From positions 186,001 through 250,000 of the forward strand of contig NZ_AUDY01000010.1 of the NCBI RefSeq assembly GCF_000425705.1: a stretch of DNA of 64,000 bases, written 5' to 3'. Both the position numbers and the translations under genes were made by a program. This document shows, piece by piece, positions 8,707 through 18,338 of the stretch. Under the pieces are notes generated by a model. That model had not been told where the DNA came from, did no database searches, and saw only the letters and a program-made list of their open reading frames with translations. Every line of letters starts with the position of its first letter. The first letter of the stretch is position 1. This DNA comes from Halobacillus kuroshimensis DSM 18393. GTDB taxonomy: Bacteria; Bacillota; Bacilli; Bacillales; Halobacillaceae.

Positions 8707-9477
8707 GTGAATAAGAACATAAGGGATGTACGGAGGAATATAGCAGGCCGGAAGAAAAAGAGGCTGGACCGGCAGGCGCCGCGGAAGGGGCCGGTTTATC
8801 AGCCTCCCCAGGATGAAGAGGTTCACGGTTTCCCGCCGTTGATAACCAATGATCATGATGGAGGGCCTCCAAGGGAACCAGTTGAAAACCGCCGTAGCAG
8901 CCGAATCGGCCTGCAGGTATTCTTCTCTGTGTTGTTATTTGCCGTCATGGCCGCCGGTACACATTCCAGTACAGCCCTCTTGAAAGCACCAGCGGACTGG
9001 GCAGCTGGACAGATGACGGATGAGTTTCCGTTTGCTAAAGTCACGGCCTGGTATAATGACCGGTTTGGTGATCCTCTGCAAGTTATGAAACCGAAAGAAG
9101 AGCAGGTGGAAGAGCCTCTTGCCATGCCTGTGAATGGGACAGTGACAACCCCTTTTCAAAACGATGGTAAGGGGATCATTTTGACGACAGCCAGTGATTC
9201 CAAAGTGCGCGCTGTCAGAGAAGGAACGGTCGTGTTTGCCGGAAATGACCCCGACTCAGGTAAGACGGTTGTCCTGCAGCATCAGGACGGCACGGAAACG
9301 ACCTACGGCTATTTGTCCGAGATCGATGTGTATTTGTATGAAAATGTTCAGTCCCAGGGTGGACTCGGTTCTGTGAAAGCAGAAGAGGGAGAAACGGCTG
9401 AATTTTTCTTTGCTATAGAAAAAGACAACACGTACCTGGACCCGGTTCAGGTGATCAAAGTAAATGAAGGATCTTAG
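8707..9477 (+). CDS. spoIVFA: Stage IV sporulation protein FA
   Basis: Regulator that holds SpoIVFB in an inhibited complex with BofA in the outer forespore membrane until the SpoIVB signal arrives. It has a long basic N-terminus, one membrane segment (about residues 68-85) and an extracytoplasmic LytM/M23-like domain (about 145-250) in which I do not see the HxxxD and HxH zinc ligands, as expected for this non-catalytic member. The GTG at 8707 lies 7 nt after AGGGG (8695-8699); a TTG at 8701 and an open frame up to 8659 are less likely. The 3' end overlaps spoIVFB by 14 nt. Confidence 0.92.
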   Translation: MNKNIRDVRRNIAGRKKKRLDRQAPRKGPVYQPPQDEEVHGFPPLITNDHDGGPPREPVENRRSSRIGLQVFFSVLLFAVMAAGTHSSTALLKAPADWAAGQMTDEFPFAKVTAWYNDRFGDPLQVMKPKEEQVEEPLAMPVNGTVTTPFQNDGKGIILTTASDSKVRAVREGTVVFAGNDPDSGKTVVLQHQDGTETTYGYLSEIDVYLYENVQSQGGLGSVKAEEGETAEFFFAIEKDNTYLDPVQVIKVNEGS

Positions 9478-10318
9478 GGTGGCCGGCTGGCTTCATATCC
9501 ACCCTCTTTTCTTTCTGCTGGCTTTCTCTGCTATTCTTACAGGAGCCATTCTTGATTTTATTCTTTTATTCTCCATCGTCTTCATTCATGAAATGGGTCA
9601 TTTTTGGACGGCTCGTCATTTCAACTGGCGGGTGGAAAAACTTGAAATCTGGCTGTTCGGCGGAGCGGTTGTCAGTGAAGAACACCACACCCGCCCGTTT
9701 AAAGAGCAGGCAGCCGTCGTCCTCGCTGGCCCCCTTCAGCACCTTTGGATCTATCTTCTTCTGTACGGCATTGCAATGGGTGCGGGACCACACCCTTTCA
9801 TCACGACGGCCTTGTTTTACAACACCCTGATCCTGTGTTTTAACCTGATGCCCGTATGGCCGCTGGATGGCGGCAAACTCATCTTCTATTTCTTCTGCCA
9901 GGCGTATTCCTTCCAAAAGAGCTTGAAAAGGACGCTTCTTTTTTCTGCGCTCATTTTGACAGCGGCGGCCGGGTGGTTGTTCCTTGAACAGCGGTGGACG
10001 CTTGCAGCCGTCCTGCTCACAGCCTTTCTCATTACAGAACACGTTCTGGAATGGAGAAAGCGTGCGTTCAGCCATATGCGCTACCTGCTCTTCTGCGCCT
10101 ATCAAGACAGGGAAGGGATGAAGACGGAATACCAGCACGTGTCTCCGGATATGCGGATCATGGATGCTGTGAAACACGTGCGTCCCAACCGGAGGGTGAA
10201 GTATATATTGAAACAGGCGCCCCACTTTTATATAGTAGATGAACAGGAATGTCTGCGCGCTTATTTCGAAAATAAGCAGCCGTATTTAAAGTTTAAGGAC
10301 ATCCGCCAATTTGCTTGA
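9464..10318 (+). CDS. spoIVFB: SpoIVFB intramembrane metalloprotease (pro-sigma-K processing)
   Basis: Site-2 protease that cleaves pro-sigma-K in the mother cell late in sporulation. The zinc motif HEMGH (H42, E43, H46) lies in the second hydrophobic segment, and the third ligand is D135 in VWPLDGGK. Six hydrophobic segments are followed by a cytoplasmic CBS-like domain (about residues 215-284) thought to sense ATP. The ATG at 9464 is preceded by AGGTGATC (9449-9456) inside spoIVFA. 284 residues matches the family. Confidence 0.95.
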   Translation: MKDLRVAGWLHIHPLFFLLAFSAILTGAILDFILLFSIVFIHEMGHFWTARHFNWRVEKLEIWLFGGAVVSEEHHTRPFKEQAAVVLAGPLQHLWIYLLLYGIAMGAGPHPFITTALFYNTLILCFNLMPVWPLDGGKLIFYFFCQAYSFQKSLKRTLLFSALILTAAAGWLFLEQRWTLAAVLLTAFLITEHVLEWRKRAFSHMRYLLFCAYQDREGMKTEYQHVSPDMRIMDAVKHVRPNRRVKYILKQAPHFYIVDEQECLRAYFENKQPYLKFKDIRQFA

Positions 10319-10332
10319 AAAAGAGGGATGGC

Positions 10333-11757
10333 ATGCGAACGTTGATCATACAGACGAAAACGACAGAACGAACCGGGCTGCTTATAGAGAGTGGAAAGGT
10401 TCAGGAATATAAAATGGACAGGCCCGGGGCGCGTACGCTCACGGGCTCTATTTACTGCGGCGTGATCGCTCAAATCGATCAAGGACTGCAGGCGGCCTTT
10501 GTGGATATCGGTTTAGAGAAAAAAGCATTTCTACGGGGGAATTCGATTCCATGGGGAGAAGGGAAAATCGAAAGCAGAGTGAAGGTCGGAGAGCGTCTGT
10601 ACGTCCAGGTCGAGAAGGATCCTGCTGGTGAAAAAGGAGCGAAAGTAACGGCAGATGTGACCCTTGCAGGAACCCATATGGTCTACAGACCTTATGGCGG
10701 AACAACGGCTCTCTCCAAAAAGCTGTCCCCATCCGAACAGTCGGAACTCCAGGCTTTGTTTCGCCCTCTTCTTGAAGAACCGGAAGGCATGATTGTTCGA
10801 ACCGGAGCCAAAGATGCATCCAGAGAATCCTTAATGGAAGAATGGCAGCGTTTAAAAGAAGAATGGAAGCGTACAGTGAATGGTGCGGCGGGGAAACCAG
10901 GGTGCATCTGGCAGGAGGATTTTCTGCCGGACCAGTGGTTGAGGAAGTTCCCGGTTTCCTCCATTGATCAGGTCCTCATCGACGACATCGAGACAGCGAA
11001 CCGTGTGAAGAAGCGTCTGCCGGCCCTGGCCGGAAGGGTTCAATGGGCCAAAAACCTGGAGCAGCACCTGCCTGTACCGATCCACACGCTCCAAAAGGCT
11101 CTCCTCCAGCCGGAAGCTCAAACGAAAGAGGGAATTACGCTCGTTATCGAACAAACCGAGGCTATGGTGGTGATCGACGTCAACAGCAGCCAGTTCAAAG
11201 GCCGTTCTTTTTCCAATGCCCAGGCTCTGGATGTGAATCTGAAAGCCGTTGAGGAAATTCAAAGACAGATCCGTTTGAGGAACCTTTCCGGGATCATTAT
11301 GATTGATTTTATCTCGATGAATCATCCGGATCATAACAAAAAGCTGGAGCGGACATGGAGACAGCAGATGAGGAAGGATCCTGTCCCCACAGTCGTCCAT
11401 GGACTTACGAAACTCGGGCTTATGGAGATGACGAGGAAAAAGGAAGAGGCGCCGCCGTTCTCCCTTCTTGCCGTCCGGAAAGAAAATACGTTCACCTATG
11501 AGACGATGGTTTACCAGCTGGAGCGCGCATTGATGGAGCTTGGCGATACAGAAGCTGTCCTATTGGCCGTGCATCCTGCATGCCTGAAAATAAAAAAACG
11601 CTTGTTTTCTGAGGCTGTATCTAGTAAAATTCCACAGGAGCTGTTTGTCAGGGTGGATGACCAAATCCACGGCTGGCAGATAGAGCTTGAAGGGTCTTCC
11701 GACATGATTAAAGAAGTGGCGGAAAGCCGTGATGCACGTGTTGACAACTTGTTTTGA
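10333..11757 (+). CDS. rng: RNase E/G family endoribonuclease
   Basis: Single-strand-specific endoribonuclease of the RNase G type, for rRNA and mRNA processing. It has an S1 RNA-binding domain (about residues 35-115) and the RNase E/G catalytic core. The catalytic aspartates are D282 (VIDVNSSQ) and D325 (MIDFISM), 43 residues apart as in E. coli RNase E. I see no CPxC zinc-link motif after the core, so tetramer formation would need another basis. The ATG at 10333 follows AAGAGGG; an in-frame TTG at 10315 is less likely. B. subtilis lacks this gene, but some other Bacillaceae carry it here. Its last codons contain the rplU promoter. Confidence 0.92.
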   Translation: MRTLIIQTKTTERTGLLIESGKVQEYKMDRPGARTLTGSIYCGVIAQIDQGLQAAFVDIGLEKKAFLRGNSIPWGEGKIESRVKVGERLYVQVEKDPAGEKGAKVTADVTLAGTHMVYRPYGGTTALSKKLSPSEQSELQALFRPLLEEPEGMIVRTGAKDASRESLMEEWQRLKEEWKRTVNGAAGKPGCIWQEDFLPDQWLRKFPVSSIDQVLIDDIETANRVKKRLPALAGRVQWAKNLEQHLPVPIHTLQKALLQPEAQTKEGITLVIEQTEAMVVIDVNSSQFKGRSFSNAQALDVNLKAVEEIQRQIRLRNLSGIIMIDFISMNHPDHNKKLERTWRQQMRKDPVPTVVHGLTKLGLMEMTRKKEEAPPFSLLAVRKENTFTYETMVYQLERALMELGDTEAVLLAVHPACLKIKKRLFSEAVSSKIPQELFVRVDDQIHGWQIELEGSSDMIKEVAESRDARVDNLF

Positions 11758-11770
11758 TCTGTGGTAACAT
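11741..11770 (+). promoter_or_regulatory. Sigma-A promoter of rplU
   Basis: TTGACA (11741-11746), an 18-nt spacer and TAACAT (11765-11770). The -35 lies inside the last codons of the RNase G gene, so the ribosomal-protein operon has its own promoter. Confidence 0.8.
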
Positions 11771-11775
11771 TATTT

Positions 11776-11866
11776 TGTTATTCTAGTAGCACCCGCTGCT
11801 ACAACCGCGCAGAACAGGTTTTAAACCGGAAACGGTACCTGAATGGCGAGTCTGAGTATATTGAGG
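11776..11866 (+). ncRNA. Probable L21 leader (ribosomal protein autoregulatory RNA)
   Basis: About 90 nt of untranslated leader between the promoter and the rplU ribosome binding site, with short complementary blocks (AGCACCCGCTGCT and CCGGAAACGG). Firmicutes carry a conserved L21 leader exactly here, thought to bind the operon's own protein. The call rests on position and hairpin potential, not on a covariance match. Confidence 0.6.
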
Positions 11867-11876
11867 AGGTGCAGGT

Positions 11877-12185
11877 ATGTACGCAATTATTGAAACTGGT
11901 GGTAAACAAGTAAAAGTTGAACAGGGTCAGGAAATCTACGTTGAGAAAATGGACGTGGAAGCTGGCGAAACGGTCACTTTTGACAAAGTTCTATTCGTAG
12001 GTGGAGACGATACAAAAGTTGGTGCTCCATACGTAGACGGTGCTTCTGTAACAGCTAAAGTTGAAAAACAAGGCCTACAGAAGAAATTGACTGTCTTCAA
12101 ATACAAGCCTAAGAAGAACTACAAGCGCAAGCAGGGTCACCGTCAGCCGTACACGAAACTTATCGTTGATGAAATCAACGCGTAA
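11877..12185 (+). CDS. rplU: 50S ribosomal protein L21
   Basis: Large-subunit protein that binds 23S rRNA near L20. The 102 residues have the family start [11 protein letters not shown] and the basic C-terminal signature [16 protein letters not shown] very strong GAGGAGGTG site precedes the ATG. It is first in the rplU-prp-rpmA operon. Confidence 0.98.
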   Translation: MYAIIETGGKQVKVEQGQEIYVEKMDVEAGETVTFDKVLFVGGDDTKVGAPYVDGASVTAKVEKQGLQKKLTVFKYKPKKNYKRKQGHRQPYTKLIVDEINA

Positions 12186-12197
12186 GGATCGTTCCGG

Positions 12198-12527
12198 ATG
12201 ATTAAAGTATCCATGTTTCGCTCACAAGGGGATATTACAGGTTTTGAAATATCCGGTCATGCAGAAAGCGGACCCTACGGCCATGACTTAGTCTGTGCTG
12301 CTGTGTCAGCTGTCTCGTTCGGAGCCGTCAATGCTATTGTAAGCCTTTGTGAATTCGAACCTCATGTTGTACAGGGGGGCGAGGGTGGTTATTTGAAAAT
12401 CACACTCCCCGACGATCTGCAGGAGCCGGTAAAAACGAAAGCCCAGACGCTTTTGGAAGGCATGCAGGTTTCCTTACAAACGATTGAACAAGATTACGAT
12501 CAATATATTCATATATCCCAACGATAA
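12198..12527 (+). CDS. prp: Ribosomal-processing cysteine protease Prp
   Basis: Cysteine protease that removes the short N-terminal extension of L27 in Firmicutes. The 109 residues show the catalytic pair His21 and Cys33 in GHAESGPYGHDLVCAA. The gene lies between rplU and rpmA, and the L27 encoded next has the matching extension, which supports the role. In B. subtilis it is called ysxB. Confidence 0.93.
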   Translation: MIKVSMFRSQGDITGFEISGHAESGPYGHDLVCAAVSAVSFGAVNAIVSLCEFEPHVVQGGEGGYLKITLPDDLQEPVKTKAQTLLEGMQVSLQTIEQDYDQYIHISQR

Positions 12528-12541
12528 GGAGGTGAAGACTC

Positions 12542-12832
12542 ATGCTACGTCTTGATTTGCAGTTTTTCGCCCAGAAGAAGGGTGTAGGTAGTACAAAGAA
12601 CGGTCGTGACTCTGAGTCCAAGCGTCTTGGAGCTAAACGCGCAGACGGACAGCACGCATCCGCTGGTTCTATCCTTTACCGCCAGCGCGGTACGAAAATC
12701 TATCCAGGAGCCAACGTTGGCCGTGGTGGAGATGACACATTGTTTGCGAAAGTAGACGGTGTTGTTAAGTTCGAACGTTACGGACGCAACCGTAAAAAAG
12801 TCAGCGTTTATCCTGTAGCACAGGAAGCGTAA
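12542..12832 (+). CDS. rpmA: 50S ribosomal protein L27, with cleavable N-terminal extension
   Basis: Large-subunit protein whose N-terminus reaches the peptidyl-transferase centre. The 96 residues begin [10 protein letters not shown], the Firmicutes extension, followed by [14 protein letters not shown], so cleavage by Prp after Ala10 would expose the functional N-terminus. An AAGGAGGTG site precedes it. A strong terminator follows. Confidence 0.98.
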   Translation: MLRLDLQFFAQKKGVGSTKNGRDSESKRLGAKRADGQHASAGSILYRQRGTKIYPGANVGRGGDDTLFAKVDGVVKFERYGRNRKKVSVYPVAQEA

Positions 12833-12851
12833 ACGAATAATTTCGTGCAGC

Positions 12852-12893
12852 AAAAGCCGCGCTTATTGCAGAAAGCAAAGCGCGGCTTTTTTT
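12852..12893 (+). terminator. Intrinsic terminator after rpmA
   Basis: A 13-bp GC-rich stem (12852-12864 with 12878-12890) followed by a run of seven Ts. Confidence 0.95.
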
Positions 12894-12975
12894 ATATCTG
12901 CTTTTCCAGGCTCCGCAACCGTCAGGAAGCTCCCGGCAGAATTTTACCGGAACTGTTTTTGCCGGCTGTAATCTC

Positions 12976-12984
12976 TGCTATACT
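12976..12984 (+). promoter_or_regulatory. Extended -10 promoter of spo0B
   Basis: TGCTATACT, an extended -10 with TATACT at 12979-12984. Only a poor -35 is present 17 nt upstream. It starts a new unit after the rpmA terminator. Confidence 0.5.
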
Positions 12985-13019
12985 TTTTATTATTATGGGT
13001 GTTCGAGGGAGTTGAAACG

Positions 13020-13535
13020 ATGGAGGAGAAAGAGATCATCGGACTGCTTAGACATAAGCGTCATGACTGGATGAATCAAATCCAATTGATTCAAGGGTAT
13101 GCTTCGCTTGGGAAGCACGATCGTCTGATGGATCTGCTGGAAACTGTGAAGGCAGAGTCAGAGGAAGAACGCAGACTGTTGAATACAGAAGCGGATGAAT
13201 TTTCGTTATGGCTTCTCACGTTCAACTGGTCATACCAGTCGTTCCGCCTCACCTATTCGCTGGAGCAGGGGCTTGATTTATCCAGTCATGATCAGACACT
13301 GGCTGCTTATGGCAGGCGTATGATGGAAATAATGGAAAAGTATAAGGATAAAGATGAACTCTATGAAGGGACTGTGACCCTTTATCGTGGAGGACAAGGG
13401 GCTCTCGGTTTAAGCTGGGAATGGGATGGACGCTTCCCCGACCCCGATTCCGTGCTGGAATCCCTCCAGGATGAAGGGTTTGTCGCTTCCATTTATGACA
13501 GGAAAGAACTTTCTATTGAAATGACAATAGAATGA
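13020..13535 (+). CDS. spo0B: Spo0B sporulation phosphotransferase
   Basis: Phosphorelay protein that moves phosphate from Spo0F to Spo0A at the start of sporulation. The 171 residues carry the phosphorylatable histidine H15 in KRHDWMNQIQ on the first helix of the dimerisation hairpin, followed by a degenerate histidine-kinase-like C-terminal domain. The ATG at 13020 is 8 nt after GAGGGAG (13005-13011); an in-frame GTG at 12999 has no such site. It is next to obg as in B. subtilis. Confidence 0.93.
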   Translation: MEEKEIIGLLRHKRHDWMNQIQLIQGYASLGKHDRLMDLLETVKAESEEERRLLNTEADEFSLWLLTFNWSYQSFRLTYSLEQGLDLSSHDQTLAAYGRRMMEIMEKYKDKDELYEGTVTLYRGGQGALGLSWEWDGRFPDPDSVLESLQDEGFVASIYDRKELSIEMTIE

Positions 13536-13543
13536 AGAGGTGA

Positions 13544-14833
<1,290 letters not shown>

Positions 14834-14850
14834 GAAGGGAGGAAGAGGTC

Positions 14851-15300
14851 ATGGCGGATTATAACGAAACGTTTTATTTAGTCCGTAGTGATATTCTCCC
14901 GGAAGCGATGATGAAGACGATTGAGGCAAAGGAGCTGCTGGAAAGAGGCAAAGTCGGCTCGATTTATGAAGCGGTCAAGCATGTGGGATTATCCCGGAGT
15001 GCGTTTTATAAATACCGGGATGCGGTTTTTCCTTTCCAGGCCATGGTGAAAGAACAGATGATCACCCTTTTCTTCCATTTAGAAGATCGGAGCGGGACAT
15101 TGTCGAATTTATTGATGACGGTGGCGGAATCAGGCTGTAACGTACTGACCATCCACCAGACAATCCCTCTTCAGGGCAAGGCCAATGTGACTCTCTCCTT
15201 AAATACGTCAGGAATGAAGGAAAGCATCGAGAAATTGTTACAACAGCTCCATAAACTCGATTTCGTCGATCGTGTTGAAATTTTAAGTTCAGGAGCTTAA
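14851..15300 (+). CDS. pheB: ACT domain protein PheB
   Basis: Small regulatory protein encoded with prephenate dehydratase. Residues 22-52 resemble a helix-turn-helix ([19 protein letters not shown]) and residues 70-147 are an ACT amino-acid-binding domain ([12 protein letters not shown]). 149 residues matches the family. The AAGGGAGGAAG site is strong. Its role is thought to be sensing aromatic amino acids; the mechanism is not established. Confidence 0.88.
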   Translation: MADYNETFYLVRSDILPEAMMKTIEAKELLERGKVGSIYEAVKHVGLSRSAFYKYRDAVFPFQAMVKEQMITLFFHLEDRSGTLSNLLMTVAESGCNVLTIHQTIPLQGKANVTLSLNTSGMKESIEKLLQQLHKLDFVDRVEILSSGA

Positions 15301-15314
15301 TTGGAGGGGAAATC

Positions 15315-16190
15315 ATGTCGGAACAGCAGATTGGGTACTTGGGACCCCAGGGGACGTTTACAAAAATGGCGGTGGATGCTTTATTTGATGGCGGGTCATT
15401 CATTGCTTATGAGAGCATTCCATCCTGCCTGGATGCGGTGGAGCGTGGTGAGATAGGAACAGCCGTTGTTCCGCTTGAAAATGCGATTGAGGGCTCCGTC
15501 CATTTGACGATCGATTATTTAGCACATCAGGTGGATCAGTCTATTATTGCAGAACTGACCGTACCTATTAAGCAGCATCTACTAGTACATCCGGCAAGGA
15601 ACGGGGAAGAGATCCGAAAGGTGTATTCCCACAGCCACGCCATTGCCCAGTGTCACGAATACCTTCATAAGCACTATCCTAACGCTGAGATTGAGTATAC
15701 CGCTTCGACGGCTAAAGCCGCTGAACTTGTGGCAGCCGAGCGTGACGGAGTGGCGGCTATTGCGAACCACCTGGCTGCAGAAGGGAATGGACTGACCTTC
15801 CTGGATACGAATATTCATGACTATGATAACAACCACACACGTTTTGCTGTCGTCCAGAAGAACCCGCAGACATTGAAGGTGAAGGATCATCCTGTCAGCA
15901 AACATAAGACGACAGTCATGGTGACACTGCCTAAAGATTATGTCGGTGCCCTGCATCAAGTACTCGCAGCTTTTGCGTGGAGAAAGATGAACTTATCAAA
16001 AATTGAGTCGAGACCAATGAAGACAGGTCTAGGCAACTACTTTTTCCTGATAGATGTGGATCAGCCCTATGATCAGGTGCTGTTCCCAGGTGTACAGGCG
16101 GAGCTGCAAGCCCTTGGCTGCCGGTTGAAGGTGATTGGGACGTATCCAAGCTATCAGATTGACATCCCTGCGCCTGTCCATAAAGCTTGA
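15315..16190 (+). CDS. pheA: Prephenate dehydratase
   Basis: Converts prephenate to phenylpyruvate in phenylalanine synthesis. The catalytic domain (residues 1-185) begins IGYLGPQGTFT and contains the essential TRF motif in NNHTRFAVV (about residues 172-180). The C-terminal ACT domain (about 200-280) has the Phe-binding ESRP motif, so feedback inhibition is expected. 291 residues is normal. A strong terminator follows. Confidence 0.96.
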   Translation: MSEQQIGYLGPQGTFTKMAVDALFDGGSFIAYESIPSCLDAVERGEIGTAVVPLENAIEGSVHLTIDYLAHQVDQSIIAELTVPIKQHLLVHPARNGEEIRKVYSHSHAIAQCHEYLHKHYPNAEIEYTASTAKAAELVAAERDGVAAIANHLAAEGNGLTFLDTNIHDYDNNHTRFAVVQKNPQTLKVKDHPVSKHKTTVMVTLPKDYVGALHQVLAAFAWRKMNLSKIESRPMKTGLGNYFFLIDVDQPYDQVLFPGVQAELQALGCRLKVIGTYPSYQIDIPAPVHKA

Positions 16191-16195
16191 ACCTA

Positions 16196-16245
16196 AAAAC
16201 CCCGGAATCCCTGCTGTGGCAGGGACATCCGGGGTTTGTTTATAT
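16196..16245 (+). terminator. Intrinsic terminator after pheA
   Basis: Long stem: AAACCCCGG and TCCCTGC on the left pair with GCAGGGA and CCGGGGTTT on the right, with a small internal bulge, followed by T-rich sequence. Confidence 0.9.
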
Positions 16246-16361
16246 TTTATACAAATTATTATAGGCTTTTTCATCAAACTTTCGGCTTGTGCTGCATAGA
16301 GTGTTATGAAGTTATTTTTGTTTTATTGTTCCTCAGCAATGACAGGAAGGGAGTTGCAATT

Positions 16362-17354
16362 GTGAGAATTCACATTGTACAAAAAGGAGATACACTCTGG
16401 AACATAGCCAAGAAATATGGGGTTGACTTTGAGGAGTTAAAATCCGTAAATACCCAGCTTTCCAATCCTGATATGATTATGCCGGGTATGAAAATCAAAG
16501 TTCCTCAAGGTACAAAGCCTGTAAAGAAAGAAGCACCGAAGGCTCAGGCACCTGCAAAGGAAATGCCTTCAGCCCCTTATAAGGAAAAGGCAAAGCCTAT
16601 TCCTTCCATTAAAGAAGATGAGAAAAAGCCTGCGCCTAAAGGGGTAAAGGAAAAACCGATGCAGCCCATGCAGCCTATGCAGCCGATCCATATGAATATG
16701 CCGATCACCATGCCGAGTATCGATCAGCAGATGCAGAATTATTATACAACCTTCCATCTTCCTCAAATGCCGGGACCGAAGCCTGAAGAGTCCCCGGAAT
16801 CACCGGAGTCGCCAAAAGAGGAAGTGAAAGGAGAGCAGTATCAGCCGATGCAGCAGCCCTACTGTCCTCCGATGCAGCCTCAACTGGTTCATACGGATTA
16901 CTACTGCTGTCCTCCTTATCCGGTTATGATGCCGATGCCATACGGCGGTATGCCACATCCGATGCAGCAGCCAATGGGGCAGCCGATGTATGGAGACGAC
17001 TTCGAGTCGGATGATGATATGGTGCAGGGCGCCCAGTCGGATGAGGACTGCGGCTGTGATGGGGGTTCTGTGAAAGGCTATGGTCCTGCGTACGGCGGCC
17101 ATCATCCTGGCCATCACCCCCATCACCCTCAACATCCATGGCAGCAGATGCCTTATGGCGGAATGCAGCAGCCGGGTGGCTGGGGTCAGCCGTACCCGCA
17201 GCATCCCCAGCACCACCAATATCCTCAGCAAGGCTGGGGGCAGCAGCCATACCAAGGGTGGGGTCCTTACCCTCAGATGGGACCATGGAACCCACAACAG
17301 GCCGGTCAGGGGATGCCGCAGCCCTGGAGAGACGATGATGTAGATGAAAGCTGA
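16362..17354 (+). CDS. safA: SafA-like spore coat assembly protein (LysM)
   Basis: Spore morphogenetic protein that anchors the inner coat to the cortex. One LysM domain (about residues 2-47, HIVQKGDTLWNIAKKYG to MKIKVPQG) is followed by a Lys/Pro/Glu linker, then a long low-complexity region rich in Pro, Gln, Met, Tyr, Gly and His, including tandem QPM units near 16660-16690 and a His-rich stretch near 17100. Apart from LysM, sequence identity to B. subtilis SafA would be low. The GTG at 16362 follows AGGAAGGGAG; the open frame upstream has no start with a site. Mother-cell control is likely, but the upstream match to sigma-E or sigma-K promoters is too weak to call. Confidence 0.85.
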   Translation: MRIHIVQKGDTLWNIAKKYGVDFEELKSVNTQLSNPDMIMPGMKIKVPQGTKPVKKEAPKAQAPAKEMPSAPYKEKAKPIPSIKEDEKKPAPKGVKEKPMQPMQPMQPIHMNMPITMPSIDQQMQNYYTTFHLPQMPGPKPEESPESPESPKEEVKGEQYQPMQQPYCPPMQPQLVHTDYYCCPPYPVMMPMPYGGMPHPMQQPMGQPMYGDDFESDDDMVQGAQSDEDCGCDGGSVKGYGPAYGGHHPGHHPHHPQHPWQQMPYGGMQQPGGWGQPYPQHPQHHQYPQQGWGQQPYQGWGPYPQMGPWNPQQAGQGMPQPWRDDDVDES

Positions 17355-18303
17355 ATATAAAAAGGGCGATTCATACACGGATCGCCTTTTTCATTGGATA
17401 CAAAAAGAAGAAAATCTTCCTGTCGTGTTTGAACGTACCATCAAGCCAAAAGTTTACAAAGTATCGTTTGCAGGAAGACCGATGATTTTAAAGGGCTACC
17501 GGAGGCTTCATGTCATACAGCAGCAGATCGACTTCTTTGAACACTGGAATTATGCTTCCCGGACAGCCGCCCGTCCGGTTCCGTTCCGTCCGGAAACATT
17601 TACGCTGGGAAAATTAGGCTGTGACTGGGCTTTGTTCGAAAGGATGGAAGGAAGGCACGCCGACTTTGACCGGCATCAAGATCGAAAGAAAGCGGTCCGT
17701 ATTCTGCATCAGTTCCATCGTACAACGAAGGGCATCGCGGTCCTGTCGATCCCGAAAGATCCATTGTATGTGAAATGGGAGCGGAGGCTGGAGCAGTTTT
17801 TGGAAACGAAAGATGTTTTTACGGACTTTGGCAGACGCCAGATGTTTCAGGATATTTCTTCCCTTGTGGAGCGGAGGCTGGAGGCCTTCTCAGATTGTCC
17901 GTGGGGGGAGATAGAAGAACGAGCATGGGATAATCATGAATGGCTCCACGGGGATGTCGCGCATCATAATTTCATCGTCACCCGTGACCAATCCATCCGT
18001 ATGATTGATTTTGATCTCCTGCATACTGGTCCGCGCGTGTATGATCATATCCAGCTTGCCCAACGTTTCCTCCCCCATGTGGAATCTGAACGCTCCACAC
18101 TGGTCCAATATTTTCCTCACGTGAAAGAACGGGAAATCTGGTGGAAAGGTGTCCTTGTGCCTTCTGATCTCCTGCGTGAATGGCTGTATGGCTACAGAAG
18201 CTGCTTAAGGGAGGAAAGCTCCTTCGTCCGCCAGATAAAGAAACTGGAAAACGCCTGGGAGAGCCGGAAGAAGTTTGTCCGATATGCAGAACATATGCTA
18301 TGA
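17344..18303 (+). CDS. ysxE: CotS/YsxE-family spore coat kinase-like protein
   Basis: Aminoglycoside-phosphotransferase/choline-kinase fold protein of the CotS-YsxE-YutH group associated with the spore coat; no substrate is known. The 319 residues show the catalytic-loop motif HGDVAHHN (base D204, N209) and the metal-binding D222 in MIDFD, so kinase activity is possible. The ATG overlaps the safA stop by 11 nt. A terminator-like hairpin (17359-17391) lies inside its first codons, which is unusual. The ribosome binding site is weak, so translation may depend on coupling to safA. Confidence 0.82.
   Translation: MKAEYKKGDSYTDRLFHWIQKEENLPVVFERTIKPKVYKVSFAGRPMILKGYRRLHVIQQQIDFFEHWNYASRTAARPVPFRPETFTLGKLGCDWALFERMEGRHADFDRHQDRKKAVRILHQFHRTTKGIAVLSIPKDPLYVKWERRLEQFLETKDVFTDFGRRQMFQDISSLVERRLEAFSDCPWGEIEERAWDNHEWLHGDVAHHNFIVTRDQSIRMIDFDLLHTGPRVYDHIQLAQRFLPHVESERSTLVQYFPHVKEREIWWKGVLVPSDLLREWLYGYRSCLREESSFVRQIKKLENAWESRKKFVRYAEHML
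17359..17391 (+). terminator. Terminator-like hairpin inside the start of ysxE
   Basis: An 11-bp stem (17360-17370 with 17381-17391, one G-U pair), A-rich on the left and ending in five Ts, with a 10-nt loop. It lies 5 nt after the safA stop and within codons 6-16 of ysxE. It should stop or reduce transcription after safA. Confidence 0.65.
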
Positions 18304-18338
18304 TTAGTTATCATATGTGTGAAAGGATGAACAATCCG

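Noticed and set aside
16271-16303. TCATCAA and CATAGAG before safA as a sigma-E/sigma-K promoter
   Set aside because: Both elements and spacing deviate too much from consensus to call.
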